Shown: one piece after another, positions 1 through 14,453 of the stretch
How positions within the stretch are numbered: the first letter of the stretch is position 1
Layout: the number at the start of each line of letters is the position of its first letter
NCBI GenBank assembly: GCA_945859605.1
Contig: OX243826.1
Coordinates: 113,501 to 177,500, forward strand
Source: Lumbricus rubellus
Taxonomy: Eukaryota > Annelida > Clitellata > Crassiclitellata > Lumbricidae
Length of the DNA: 64,000 bases
Reading direction: 5' to 3'
Program-made: the position numbers and the translations under genes
The notes under the pieces: model-generated
What the model was told of the DNA's origin: nothing
The model's database searches: none
The model's input: the letters and a program-made list of their open reading frames with translations, nothing else

Positions 1-204
1 AACACGGTGCAACTCAATAATAGGGAAAGTGTTGGGAGCAGGGAAAGGGGGCGGTGTAGCAAATGTGAGAAATAAATCAATCAATCAAACAATAGCAATC
101 ATCATCATTCATCATGTCACAAGCCTTCAACATGCAAATAAGTCACAAACAAAATGCTTAATCAAATCATATAAACCATAACAATCATTATATTGTATTG
201 TGTT

Positions 205-505
205 AAATTTATAAATTTATATAGCGCCACTCACTCACAGAGCACACAAATCAGGGATCAGAGGCACTATCAGTGAGTGAGACCAAGAGAGAAACAGTGG
301 CCACAACGAAAAGAGACAATTGGCCAATCACCAGTTAATAAGAATGAACGCGTTGAAAGAGGAAGCTGGTTCCACAATGCATTGAAATTGAGAGCAAAGG
401 CATGCATTTTAGCATTGGTGTTCCTAGCTCACGGGACGAGAAGATCATGTGAGTCAAAGGAGCGTAGTGGACGAAAAGAAGTGGCTGAGGTCGGCAGATA
501 TAGAT
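205..505 (-). mobile_element. L2/CR1-like LINE 3' relic with GCGCTATATAAAT tail
   Basis: On the minus strand, traces of the LINE C-terminus (L..VPR.. and WN.LP-like remnants, degenerate) lead to GGCGCTATATAAATTTATAA followed by AT-rich repeats. It lies just left of dynein exon 22. The assignment rests mainly on the shared 3' end seen at 13213 and 19160. Confidence 0.45.
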
Positions 506-574
506 ACTTAATACTGACTTACTCATTATCCCAAGTAATGACACAAGCTCTATTGTGAGAACGACCAGCAGTAC

Positions 575-799
575 CTTAAAGTCAGTATCGATGCGGTCGA
601 ATCTTTCTGAATCTGCGGGAAGTTGTTTTCGAATATCCTCCGATCCAATGAAGATGCTTTCGAGGTGAGACCAGGTCCTCTGAACCTCAAACCAAATCGT
701 GATGACCTGGTCAGCAGCAGACAACTTCTTCTGCCAACTCGATACTTCCTCGAGAAAATGTGCGATGTACTTTGATGTCAACATGTTTTGAAGTTGATT
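575..799 (-). CDS. DNAH17: DNAH17-like exon 22 (residues 1451-1525), last exon in the window
   Basis: The exon encodes [40 protein letters not shown] and [16 protein letters not shown], ending DTDFK. The acceptor is TTTGCAG|AAT and the donor is AAG|GTACTG, phase 0. The next expected segment (ELAYDA-like) is not found in positions 1-574, so it lies outside the window. Confidence 0.95.
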
Positions 800-3700
800 C
801 TGCAAACAGATGATTTATTCAACATGCACGTTATTAAGAAGTTCATTGCAGTAGCAGGAAACAATATTGAAATAAATTAAATTAACACAATGATGGGGAA
901 CTACCCCACCCCTGGAAAATTTACACCTAGTTTTAACTAATATTGTTGTAGTTTTAACTACTATTGTTGTAGTTTTAACTACTATTGTTGCCGTTTTAAC
1001 TACTTTGTTGTTGGGTATTGCTGCATCAAATACACAAACTCCACTGCTACTCGCACTCTGGTAGGGCCAGTCCCAACCGTGGAGAACAAGGAGGGCGACA
1101 TGAACGACACAGGCAGCCACAAAATGTCGTCAAACAATTTACTAGTACGCCTTTGACAAGTCTTAATTCTAGTGGAGCTATATAAATGCATGATTATTCC
1201 AATCACAATTAAGTTACGGACCTGATTGTCTTCCAGCGTCTCAATGAGTTCTTCGCTTGCTCTGAGCATCGTAACGCCAGTGCGTTGGTGTTTCTCGTGC
1301 TCGAATTCGAGCGTTGACCAAGTCGTGTTGAGCTCCTTGAGCACCTTCTCCATGCTCGTTTCTTTCGTTGCTTTCTCTACGATGTCGTGAACCTCATCCT
1401 CAAAGTTGTGAAGGTTGAGAGCCAAGAGATCAGACAATGTCGTCTTCTCAGAGAGTGAGAACTTCACCTGGAATTAGGAGGGATATGCAATTATAATTAT
1501 TATAAACTTACAGTATAACATAACATAGCCTAACATGTCGTAACATATTGCAGCATAACATGTTACAGCAAATTCTAACAGAATATAACATGCTATTACA
1601 CAACATTATCATGTTATAACATATCCTAACAGAACATAACATGTCATACCATAATATTATCATAACATAATAATATTGTCATAACATATTGACCATATTT
1701 TAAAAACTCAAATTGCACTTTTTGTGCGCTAGAGTCGGGAGCGCTTCGGAGTAGTCCCTTGAATAAGCGCTATATAAATTATTGAATGAGTGAATGAATG
1801 AATCTAATTTTTTACCACCTGGATTTATTATCACACCAATCTAGGATGTTGAAGATCATGCAGGAGAAATCCTATTACACCAATTTACACCAATCACTTC
1901 AAAGTTGCTTGAAATCTTAATGCTGTTGTTGTTGCTACAAATCCTGACAATGGTTTATTCCTCTCTCTCTCCATCATAATTGTAATTATTTCACATCAGA
2001 TAAGAATAAATAAGATTTGTTTATATCAGATCATCTTCAGACCATACACCCATTGTGTAAAAAAACCACAAACGAAACAGGGTATTATAGAAAGCCGTAA
2101 GTTGATGCTCACCCCTGTCGCTTGCATGAGTTGCGCCCAATGTCTGTCGCGTATCGATGGGTTCTGAAGTTCTGTAACCGCCTTCAGTGACGTCATCATG
2201 TTCTTGATCGTGTTCTCTGCTCCAGCGTATGTATCCCACGCTCGGTTCTCCTTATCCAAACTACGGATATCCTTTCCGAACTTCTTGCAATCCATATCCA
2301 TCTGTTCCACGTTGATCTCCAACCATGGTGTTGTCTTCCAATCGTCAATGCTGCTACGAATGATGATCACGTAATCCCACAGGTTCTTCACCATCAGAAG
2401 CTCCTTGCGACAGTGTTTCAACTGCTTGAAGTCTGGTATGCTCACCTCAAAGAGTTCGGCCGATTGACTGAGAGCCAACATCTCTGACTCCATCACAGCC
2501 ACCTGATCATTGATCTAGATACAGATGAGAAGAAGAACAGGACAGATATATTGACCACAACTCGATATAATATTTGTCACCACCATTGAGTTAAAGGCAT
2601 GTATCATATTGTACATGAGAATTTATACAGCGCCTATTTCAGTACTAATCGTAATCTCCAAACTTGTAAAGCTCGAAAGCCAAGCGCAGTGCACCAGCTT
2701 ATTCACGAGCGCTGTGTTGAGTCAAAAGGGTTGTCCGAAAGAGTAGTCCAAAGAAGGTACTGGTCCGGTTGATTTCCATTAGAGTATCTTGTGTCGCCTG
2801 GGTCGGAAATTGAAAAGTGGAGCACCTATTCAAAGTGAGAAAAATTCTCTTAGCAGAAATGAGTTGACTGCAGAAGATGGCAGGCATTTCAAGACAACAA
2901 GAAATCAGAAACAAAGAAAAAAAATCATGCGCGCAGCCAGAGAAAAAAATTTGTGCTTAAAACAACTTCATAATATTAATAAACTTTGGCACAATATAGA
3001 ATTTTTCCTCCAACTTAGTATCTAGAATTCTAGATAGAAAGGTTGTTTAGAACGGACCGTGTCAAGTTGCTCGTATGGATTTGGACAAGCGTATGCGAAT
3101 GGTCCAATCTTGCGGAACTCTTCTCGATATTCGTGTTGTTTGATGTCAAATGCAGCTGACTTCTTGCGAACGTTCGAAACCTCGTTCGCTTGCAACGGTG
3201 CAACCTGTTGCTTCACCGTGGCAACGATCTTCTTTGTGTTGTTCCACTTCTCTGGCAACTCCTGAAATTCAAAGCACGCTGCTGCCATATAGTCGTTGCT
3301 ATGGCGATCGTTGCTATGGCGATCGTTTTGCTATGGCGATCGTTGCTATGGCGATCGTTGCTATGGCGATCGCTGCTATGGCGATCGTTGCTATGGTGAT
3401 CGTTGCAACAGTGATTGTTGCTATAGCTTGTCAAAGTTGCTCCGAATTCCATTGCTGTTGCTACTAACAATCATATTTGTTTGTTCATGTACTCTGTTCT
3501 GATCATATTGTAATTAACATACAATACAATACAATACAATACAATACAATACAAAACAATACAATACAATTCAATACAAAACAATACAATACAATACAAT
3601 ACAATACAATACAGTACAAAACAATACAAAACAATTCAATACAATAGTTTATAATATTAGATCATCATTAGATTTGATTATAATTATAATTATAATTCTA

Positions 3701-6700
3701 TACCTGTAGTTGTACATAGACTTCATCGGACATTTCTTGGTTGTATGTCTTAAGAAGTTCAATGGACTGTTTCATTGGTTCAAACATTGAATCAGTATCA
3801 GCCTGTCTCTGATGAACTCTCTTTATGTAATCCATCACAACCTTCAATCCCTTTATGTCGCCTTCCTTCACTGGTTTCGTGAGACCAGCATCAGCCTCCT
3901 TTATGAACGATGACAGATCTTTCAAGCTGCAGAAAGGAGAACAGAGAGATTGTGATTGTGTGTGAAGATGTCATCATTATTGGCATTGATTTCATTGATC
4001 ATCATCATCATCATTATCGTCGTGGTCGTCGTCATCATCATAATCATCATCACCACTTCATCATCATTTTTGCAACCACACCACCATCACCACAATTCAC
4101 ACCGTCTTCATAATAATCATCATTGCTAGGAATCGCAAAATTGCAGAGGATAGGACAACTTAAGGACAAAAGCAAAGGACAAATGCAACCAAAAGAAATC
4201 AGAGAAGAAAAGAGAAAAATGACATGTAGAAAACAGAAGCATTTAAAGCAAAAAAATTAACATGAAAAAAGATAAAAGTGGAAAATGGAAAGAGAAATTA
4301 TTGAAAAGAACAAAAGAGATGAGAAGAGAAATTTTGAAGGACAAAAGACGACAGCAGAGGACAGAAAGGACGATAAAAAAGGCGAGAAGATGGTAGAATA
4401 TGAGAGAAGAGGTTATAAAACAGAGTAGAATATATTGTGAAAGAAGAAGAGACCTGTTGGTGACGTGATCAATGAGATGTTGCTTAAACATGAGACTCCA
4501 TTTCTTGACAGTGTTGAGAAGACCAAGTCGGAATGGTCTTGCATCAACACGGAACCATCTCTCAAAGACCATCGTTCCTTCAATCGCCTCAACCTCTTTG
4601 TAGATCGACTCATATGCATCGATCTGCAATCAACATAAATGTATAAGCATTTATATAGCGCCTTGCTCACAAAGAACTCAAATGCTCTCCAAAGTGTAAA
4701 TGAAAAAAATGTATTATTTACTTTGCACTAATTTAGATATTATTGATCAATATTTACTTAGCATTTTATAGTAATTTAATCAAACTAAGCAGAGTACGTT
4801 GTGGTAGCTATTTTAAAAACATGCAAATTTATATGCATTTACTGTGAATGTGTTCCTTTCCAAAATAACTTGTCTAACGTTGTAAAAATAAACTACTCAA
4901 GACTTCCTATCTGACCTGTGCGTGCGTCGGGAGCATCTCTTAATAGTTTGTTTGTATGTGCACTTGTTATAGCGCCTCTTCAAGCTCTTTCTACTCAGAG
5001 GCGCTCCCGATGCAGAGCGGACACTGCATCGGAGTTTCACACCAAAGCGCTGTTATCGTGAAGAGGCGCTATATAAATTTCTCAGATATATGTAAATAGA
5101 GGCTACATGCTCACTCTCTTACCTTCAAACTTACTAACTTAGAATCGGAACCACCGTGTGTGTAAATGTGTGTGTGTGTGTGTATATATATTCCCTCACC
5201 CACCTGATCCTTGAAGTGTTGTAGCAGTGGTGGGCTCTCTTTCACTCCCTCTTCCGCATGTGCTTCTATTTCCTCTTGAGTGAGAACGTGGTTGTAGAGT
5301 AGGAACTGTCGCATGAATTCGTGTCTATCATCGACCCATAGATACGAATAACCATCGAATGAACCACGATGTTCAATCGCTTTGTTCATGATGCCTTGAA
5401 CGTGCTCCATCAACTCGGCTCTCATATCAGACAACTCCTTCATGTCCTCAAGGTCAGGCTACAGTGTGATTACAAATGACAAAACAAATGTTGTCAGAGA
5501 GAGAGAGAGATAGGGGCAGCGGCGCCGCCAGGATTTTTTTTCTGTACGCACAACTTGCACAAAATAATATGAAGCGAACAGCGATCGATACGAGCTTATA
5601 TATATATATATTTATATATATTATGTATGTATGTATATACCGTATATGCCTACTGGCGGTTATGAGGTATCACCAGCATAAGCTTTTTGTTCCCTTTTGG
5701 GCATACGCATACAGTGGCGGCGCCAGGATTTCAGGTTTGGGGGGGGGCTGAAGCCCCAAGCCCAAGTGGAAAATTTTTATGTCGCGCCGAAGGCGCGAAG
5801 CTGCGAGTGCCGAAGGCACGAAGCTTATACCGACTAGGGGGTCTGAGGAGCGTCGTAAGCTCCCCCAGCGGGGTCTGGGGCGGAGCCCCAGCCGCCAAAA
5901 CATTTTTAGCTCTGTTGACCTCAACTTGAGCCCTTTTTAGGCTCTTTTTTGCCAGCTATTTATGAACGATAAAATTATGAAAACTTAAATAAGATGTCGT
6001 TTGTAGGGGGTTTTACGGGTACAATCAGTGGCGGCGCCCGGATTTCAGGTTTGGGGGCTGAAATCCCAAGCCTCTCCTCCCAGGAACGCAAGTAGAATAT
6101 TTTTATTAAGGGCAGTAATTTTACATGCGCTGGAGACTCGAAGCTGCAAGTGCCGAATGCACGAAGGTCATACCGACTAGGGGGTCTGGGGGAGCGTCGT
6201 AAGCTTCCCCAGCGGGGTCTGGGGCGGAGCCCCAGAAACCAGCGCGTTTTTTGCTGTTGACATCGACAGGGGCGCGTTTCAGGCTCATGTTTGATAAATG
6301 TTTATGAACGATAAAGTCATGAAATTTTTTGGGAATTTCCTCATAGCAATAACATTTTGGGCTTTCATCTTTTTACTAATTAGCTCATCATTTCAATGCT
6401 GAAAGTTGTGGATTATGACTTCAAAAGTGTCCCCTTGTAGGCCATTGTTTAAATTTGGGATATCAGCACTTTAATGGTAACATTTTAAGCTGTCATCTCA
6501 ACAAATTTCTCATAATTATTTTATTGCTGAAAGAAATGGTTTATGAGTTCAATAATGGTCCTCCACGTTGTATAAATTATTGAATGCCACACTTCAAGGG
6601 TATACCAGTTTTGCTGTCGTCCTAGCAAAATTGTTCATGATGGATAAACAGTAGATAACACTCTAGAAATTTATACTGACATTTTGGAGATATTTTTGAA

Positions 6701-8887
6701 ATATTGAAATACCACAAACTTCGGGGTCTTGTGGACCGTCCCCTGGCTCCCAAGTCTCCGCCCATGACTGCTGGTGCTAAATTAACACCCATTTCCCAAT
6801 GAATAGTTGTGTAGGACTACCGGCGTAGCCCCTCAGAAGGTCGGACATGGTGCACATAACCTCATCACGGTCTGCGGCGCATTCTATTATAGCATAAGCA
6901 TCGACGCGCTATTGTAGCGAAATTCAAAATTGCTGTCCTTGTGAATCTCAGTCCCTTCCTCCGCCAACCCGGACTCAACACCCTTCTCCCGCCAGCCCGG
7001 ACTCACACCGGGCCAAACCTCAGTCCCCTTCCTCCGCCAGCCAGGACTCACACCGGCCGAACCTCAGCCCCTTCCTCCGCCAGCCAGGACTCACACCGGG
7101 CCGAACCTCAGCCCCCTTCCTCCGCCAGTCCGGACTCACACCGGTCCGGACCTCAGTCCCCTTGTCCCCGCGCAGACCTCAGCCCCCCGCCGCCTCGGAC
7201 CTCCAGCCCCCTTCCCCCCGCTAGCTCGGGTTCAGACTGGTCCGGATCTCAGCCCCTTTCCCCGCCAGTTCAAACCCTCCAGTCCTCTTCCCTCTTCCAG
7301 ACTCGTCCGGACGGTACCTCAACCCCCTGGTCCGCCATCGCGGATCTCTGCTTCTTCCCCCCCCGCCAGTCCGGTTCTCAGACCGGCCCGGACCTCAGCC
7401 CTCTGTCCCCTGCAGCTCCATTAGGGTATAAATAAGAGGACTGTGTGCATGCTAAATTGCTAATATTGAGTCGCAGAGAGAATCAATTTCCGGGAGTCGA
7501 GCCCAGTCGCAATTGATGTCTCACATGTGAGTCGATGTATGACCGTCCGCCGGCCGCCGCAGTTGAGGTCCGAAAACAAGATAATAATAACTTTTAAGCC
7601 GATACATGGAGATTCATTGCTTTTTGCTTTGGGATGAGGCTGAGTCACATTTAGGGGCTTAGCCCCTAACCCCCTCATCTGGTGCCGCCAATTTTCAGCC
7701 TTTTCCTTTGGGGGGGGGGGGGGCTGAACCACGTTTAGGGGGGCTTAGCCCCCCCTCAACCCCCTGGCGCCGCCACTGTACGCATACAGGTAATTTTTCA
7801 CAGTTTAAACAGGCCTAACTACCAACAAAGCGTTTCAAAATTCATCCGCAAGCCAGTTACATTTTACCTTTTTATAAAGTATAGAGCCTAACCGGTGTAG
7901 GTCTAAACTCTAAAGGCTTCAAATTATAACCCCCCTCCTAAACACTACCCCCTGCAAACTAATTTGCATCAATCATCGCATTTATTGGACTAAAAATATA
8001 ATATTTCACGCTTTAATTCTTTAATTTACAATTTGTAAAAAAAAATCTTTTGCCTTTCCGCGCTGTACGCACTTGCGTAAGTGCGTACGCCTAACGGCGC
8101 CCCTGGATAGGGGTTTGGGAGAGGCAGAGGGAGAGAGAGACGGAGAGGGAGAAGGAGAAAGAACAGAGAGAGAGACAGAGACAGAGAAAGGGGAAACAGA
8201 GAGAGGGACACAGAGAAAGAAAGAGACAGAGAGAGGGACACAGAGACAGAAAGAGACAGAGAGAGGGAACAGAGAAAGAGACAGAGAGACAGAAATAGAC
8301 AGAGATAGGGAGACAGAGGAACAGAAAGAGACAGAATGAGAGGCAGTTGGACATTTGGAGAGGGGGAAGGAGAGGGAAACGAAGGAAGGGAAATAGTAAG
8401 AGTCATATGAATATGGATGGCAGAGGGAGATGGAGATAAGGAAGAGGCAGAGACAGAAAGGACATTGGGAAAGATAAAAGAAGACTGACAATGGGAGATA
8501 TAGATTAGACAATAGACAAAAGATTTAGATGAGACAATAGACAAAAGATTAGATGAGACAATAGACAAAAGATTAGATGAGACAATAGACAAAAGATTAG
8601 ATGAGACAATAGACAAAAGATTAGATTAGATTAACACTGACCTGGTAGTTATCTTGTCCGCTGTGTGTAGCAAGACGTCTAATCTTCGACGATTGTTTAT
8701 AGACATCACCAACCAAACCATCGATCATATCATAGAATCCATCGGCAACACCAAAGTCCAATGATGGATTGTAGACCATCTCAGGCGCCTAAAACAACAC
8801 ACACACACATACATACATACACACATAGAATAAATACATACATACATACATACATACATACATACATACATACATACATACATACAT

Positions 8888-8920
<33 letters not shown>

Positions 8921-11900
8921 AACACACACGCACACACATAAATACACACGTTCACCGAAATGATCATTATTTAGGCAGGAAATGGATGAAATAATGCAAA
9001 GTATGAAATAAAAAACATGGGTATTGCTCATAGAAAGCTACTAAAAATAACTTTAAAAAACAATTTTAAAAAAATTGAAAACAATATCTAGAGAAAATCA
9101 TTTAAAACAGAACTGCCAATAATAACATAACATAACATGTATAAAACGGATATAATCAGAAATGATTTTATTCCTGCTGTTACAAGTAACATTTATCAGT
9201 TTAACTATGAGTATCATAGATGGTTTGATGCAAAGAAATTTGGTAGAAACGAGAAAGTAGTAGTTAAAAAAATATACGTCAATTCTCTGGCATCTACTGT
9301 GTGCAAGTGCCTATAAAGGCAATATTATTTAGCCTAATTACCTGAAGTTCGAGGGTGGCTTCAAAGAGTGGTTCAATGTTTGGTTTGTTCTCTGTGTTGT
9401 CAAGCAGGAAACGAAGACTGCATTGAATCGTGTTAAAGAAACCATCGACTAAGATTTCATCCATGTAATCAACGTATGCTTTCCATATATCCTCCGTTTC
9501 TTCTGCTTGTAATAACTCACCATTCTCCTACACAAAAACATCATCATCATTAATATCATTATCATCATCATCATCATCATTATCATCATTATCATCGTTA
9601 TCATCATTAATTAATTAATTAAACTTGTAATTCATGAAAAAAAAGGTCACACCGAAATGGCGGTAATCTTTTATCGTTACAGCAAACTAAATTATGATGA
9701 GAATGATAATAAAAATGATAATAACAATCATAAAGTAAATAAGATTTCTCACTCACTGCGATAAAAATTCATAAAATTATTTTGAAATAAAAGACAACAA
9801 TGACACTAATCAACAATGAAGGCATTAACAACAATCAACATTTTCATTTGTACTGTGATAAAAATTCATAAAATTATTTTAAAATAAAAGAATAAAAAAT
9901 TACACTAATCAACAACGAAGGCATCAATAACAATCAATAATTTCATTTGTACTGTGATAAAAATTAATAAAATTATTTTGAAATAAAAAGAACAACAATT
10001 CATGACACCAAATAACAATGAAGGCAATAATAACAATCAACATTTTCATTTGTATGACTACAATTAAACAACTAAACAACTAAACAACTAGAATCAACAC
10101 AATAAATGATGATAACAAACAAACCTTAAGAAGATCATGAATCTTAACTCCGACTTGTTCTATCTCCTCATATCTCTTTCTCGTTCGTTCATCACGATCC
10201 TTCATACTAAGAAGCGTCGATCCTTTCTCCTCCGTTCTATCAAACAGCGGAGTCTTCATCCATGTTGACATCACTTTCTGGATCTGTTCAACGTTGTCCT
10301 TGGACTTCTGTAGACGCTTCTCAAGGTCGTGAACTCGATCACGTGTGTCCGCGATGTATTCCCACGCACCTGCACGACAAAAAATTAACACACAAATCAA
10401 AATAATTTTTTTTGTTTACTATACAACATTTATACTTTCACATTGCAACATTCACAGATTTACAATACTTATACAATACTTCCGCGCCTCAGATTCACAT
10501 TTCGGTGTGACCTTGCGCGCGTTATAAATTTATTTAATAATAAATAATAATAATAAATTAACATTACAGCATTTACACATATACAACACAACATTTAGAT
10601 CCATTCATTCGTTCATTCATTCATTAATTTCAAGAATTTATATCGCACCACTTCAAGAAGCCAACTCGAGTCCTACCATGGTGCTACGCAGTGGCGTCTT
10701 ATGGAGCCTGTGAAACACTGAACCTGCGTAACAAACGTATCTCCAATTACATTACAACACTTCAGGTTCACGCTACATTTGCAAACTTACGTCACAACAT
10801 TGACATTTACATTACAGCAGTCACAGATTTGCACTACAACATTTACAAGTTCATGCAAAATATTTACAAACTTAGGCTACACCTTTACATCACAATATCT
10901 AAAAAATTACAATGCAAGGTTTACAAAATGACAAAGCAACATTTGAAACATTACGTTAGAACATAAACTCTCTCTCTCTCTCCCTCGTACCTTCGCTATT
11001 CCACGAGAGTTCCTTCTCAGCCTTCAGCAGTTGCAGATCGATTTCATCAAGTTGATTTTCGATGATTGGATATTCAACCTCAAGAACAGTCTTGCGGATC
11101 TTGTTGTACCAGAGTACAATAAGATCAAGGTTAGCACCGTACTGAAGAAATTGATCGTTTCTCTCATACATCGTTTGTACACTCGGTGGAATCTGGTCTG
11201 GATTTCGGATGAGAAGGTAGCGAGCCTCACGCAACACAGCCACCAACTGTTGTGGAAAACAGGAAAAAAGAGAAGAAATAACGGAAAAGTTCATACAATG
11301 ACAAAGTGGTAAAATGTATCCAGTGGTAGTGACAAAATGGTTACATAGTGGCTAACTGTATGCAGTGGTTTGTATATATGACTTGCATGTGTGTGTATTT
11401 TGATGAACCTATACAAACAGCAGCGAGCAGCTGTTTGGACAGATAATATCACCTCTAACTGGTTCCGCGTTAAGAAAGGCGTTCGGCAAGGTTGTAACAT
11501 CTCGCCTTGCCTATTTAACATCCTGGCGGAACAGGTAATGCGCAAGGCGCTTGACGGGTTCAGAGGGGGCTTCAGAATTGGAGGTATGACCATCAGTAAT
11601 CTTAGATACGCGGATGACATACTCTTGATCGCTACATCACCAGAGGAACTCCAGGAGCTCGTCAATCGTGTCGAATCCGCTGCCAAGGAGTACGGTTTAA
11701 AGATAAATGTTTCAAAGACGAAGGTTATGACCAATACCGATAGGATCCTCAGGATTTTTGTCGCGGACAGTGAACTCAAACAAGTGGATAACTTTACATA
11801 TCTAGGCAGCAAAATCTCAAGCGATGCAAAGTGCTCAGTCGATATTAAGTCCAGGCTGGCCATGGGTATGGCGGTCATGGTGAAGCTTACGAAGGTCTGG

Positions 11901-13159
11901 AAAAACAAGTCAATTAGTACTCAAACCAAGCTTCGTTTGATGAAATCCTTGGTCTGGTCAGTTGCAACCTATGGTTGCGAATCATGGGTGCTTAAAAAGG
12001 CGGAGGAAAAGCAGATACAGAGTTTCGAGAACAAATGTACCCGTAAGCTTTTGCGCATTTCTTGGACGCTCAAACTTACCACAGAGCAGGTTTATCGGCT
12101 TGCCGAAACTTCACCAGAGCTCTTGGGTTCCATTAAGGCTCGCAAACTCTCCTATTTCGGTCATACCATCAGGATTCCCCAGGATTGCGTGGAAAAAGCC
12201 ATTATGCTGGGTCACGTGGAAGGTTGTCGACGCAAGGGTAGACCGCGTATTAGCTGGATTGACAACATTCTTGCTTGGTCCCGTCTTTCCGGATCCAATC
12301 TTCTCGCCGCTGCACGCGATAGGAGGCAGTGGAGAGCTGTAGTCCATGCATGCGACCAACCGTCGCGCAGCGACGTCGGTGATTGACATGACATGACATG
12401 TGTGTGTATGTGATGTGAATGTCTATGTATGTGCATTGTGCATGTATGTATTTAAATGCGTCTATGTATGTATGATTGTATGGCAATATGCATGCTTGTA
12501 TTGTAGTGCATACATATGTTCGCATGTATTTGAATGCAGTTTTATGTATTTATATGTGTGTATGTATATGTGTGTTCGTATGATGACTGTATGTGTGTGT
12601 ATTTATATAAGTAAGTATTTATGTGTGTTCATATGTGTGTATGTATGAATGCATATATGCCGGTATTTATGTATGCATTTATGTATGAATATATGTATGA
12701 ATGTATGTATGTATGTATTTGTGTATGTGTGCATATGTAGGCATGTATGCATAGAGCAAAGCAAGCATTTTGTATGCATAATAATGTGTAAGCACGTGTA
12801 TGCAGGCATGTGTGTACATAAATCATATGTATACATGTATATGTGTATAACCCTTGCGGTAAAGTTAGTGAAGCTGCAGACTTCAAAAGTAAATATCGAA
12901 GGTATTTCTTTAACCTGTGGATCAAAGTTGACGGCGATGTAATGCGTCTCTTCAGATCGTGTGATAAGCGATTGTTGAAGATTGAATTTGCAAATCTCAT
13001 CAACACCAGCAACCCATTCCTGGTAGACAGCTTTGTCAAAGCTACAGCACAACAATCAATCAATCAATCAATCAATCACTGTCAATCAATCAATCAATCA
13101 ATCAAATCAATCAATCAAATCAAATCACTCAATCAAATCAATCAATCAATCAATCACTG

Positions 13160-13192
<33 letters not shown>

Positions 13193-14421
13193 CATTCATT
13201 CATTCATTCAAAGCATTTATATAGCGCCCCTTCAAGAAACTACTCAGAGGCGCTCCCAGCCCAACCACGAACAAAGAAAAAAGACTTGAGGGACTTGTAG
13301 AACGCAGCCGGATGGACCACAAGTAGTGAGCGAAGTGAGACCGGGAGGTCGTTCCAGACAGTAGGCCCCACGACCGAGAAAGCACGGCGCTGCTTAATAG
13401 CCAAGCGAGCCCGCGGGACCAGAAGCTCACCTTTAGACGAAGAGCGAAGTACACGACGCGCTGCAACGTCAGAGACAAGTATGACGGAGCACAGCCAAGG
13501 ACGCAGCGAGAGACCACAGCAGCAATGCGGTATGAGATCCGCTGGGACACAGGCAGCCAGTGCAGCACATCACGCATATAGGCAGAGACAGGCGCAAATT
13601 TAGGGAGCCGCCCAATAAGGCGAGCAGCTGAGCGCAAGACGCGATCAAGTCGCCCCAGAACCCCAAGGGGAAGACCAACAATCAATCAATCAATCAATCA
13701 CAAGTTGTCTAGAAGTAGGTCTCCTACACTGAGGAAGTAAGGATACCTTAGAAGTTGTCAATATTGGAATATCTTAGTTTGGTGGAAGGTCTGAATCATC
13801 TGAATGAATTGAGGAAAGAGGCAGTACTACAGCCCCCATAAAGAAAATAGAGAGTAGTGTATAATTGTAGAAATAAAATTGAGGTGGTTAGAAGTTGATC
13901 AACGTGGAGTAAGGGTGTACAATGAAGACTTAACTATGGATCCTAAGACAGACTAGTGGGGGTTGAAACCCCCAAATAACCTGACAATTCTCACCATGCC
14001 TGAGAGGTAGTAAACAGGCCCCATGTAGCAAAACTTCAAAGTCTTTGGGGAGCCTCAAGATGCTCCAAAATAATCACAAAATGTTTGCTGTGTGCTTCTT
14101 ATACCAATTGGCAACTTTTCCGTACAATTAATAATCATCATTCAAGAACATTTTTTGTCCTATGCTCTTGATCCTATTGCATATGCCTTTTGAACCAACT
14201 AAAATCCCGTTTAAGTGATTTTAATCAGCATAAATAATTTGCCACACTTACAATCCGAGAAGCTCCAACATCTTCTGATAATGATCGTGAACATCACGAG
14301 CCTCCTGGCTGTCCATGCATCTGAGGAAAATCGAAAAAAACCCAAATATCTCAATAATATGTAATTATGCAGCAATCATCAATCAGTTAGTCAATCAATC
14401 AATTAGTCAATAATTATTAGT

Positions 14422-14453
<32 letters not shown>

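Larger units (their letters stand above)
5517..8105. mobile_element. Outer hAT-type element, 8-bp target-site duplication GATAGGGG
   Basis: The left end reads CAGCGGCGCCGCCAGG and the right end is the inverse of CAGGGGCGCCGTTAGG. It is flanked by exact copies of GATAGGGG at 5509-5516 and 8106-8113. An 8-bp duplication and CAG...CTG termini are the hAT pattern. Without the inner insertion it would be about 510 bp, so it is a non-autonomous (MITE-like) copy. No transposase is seen. It lies in the intron between dynein exons 15 and 16. Confidence 0.82.

Noticed and set aside
6941..7435. 164-codon Pro/Ser-rich frame
   Set aside because: It is a GC-rich minisatellite inside a hAT-type element; no signal peptide, domain or splice context.
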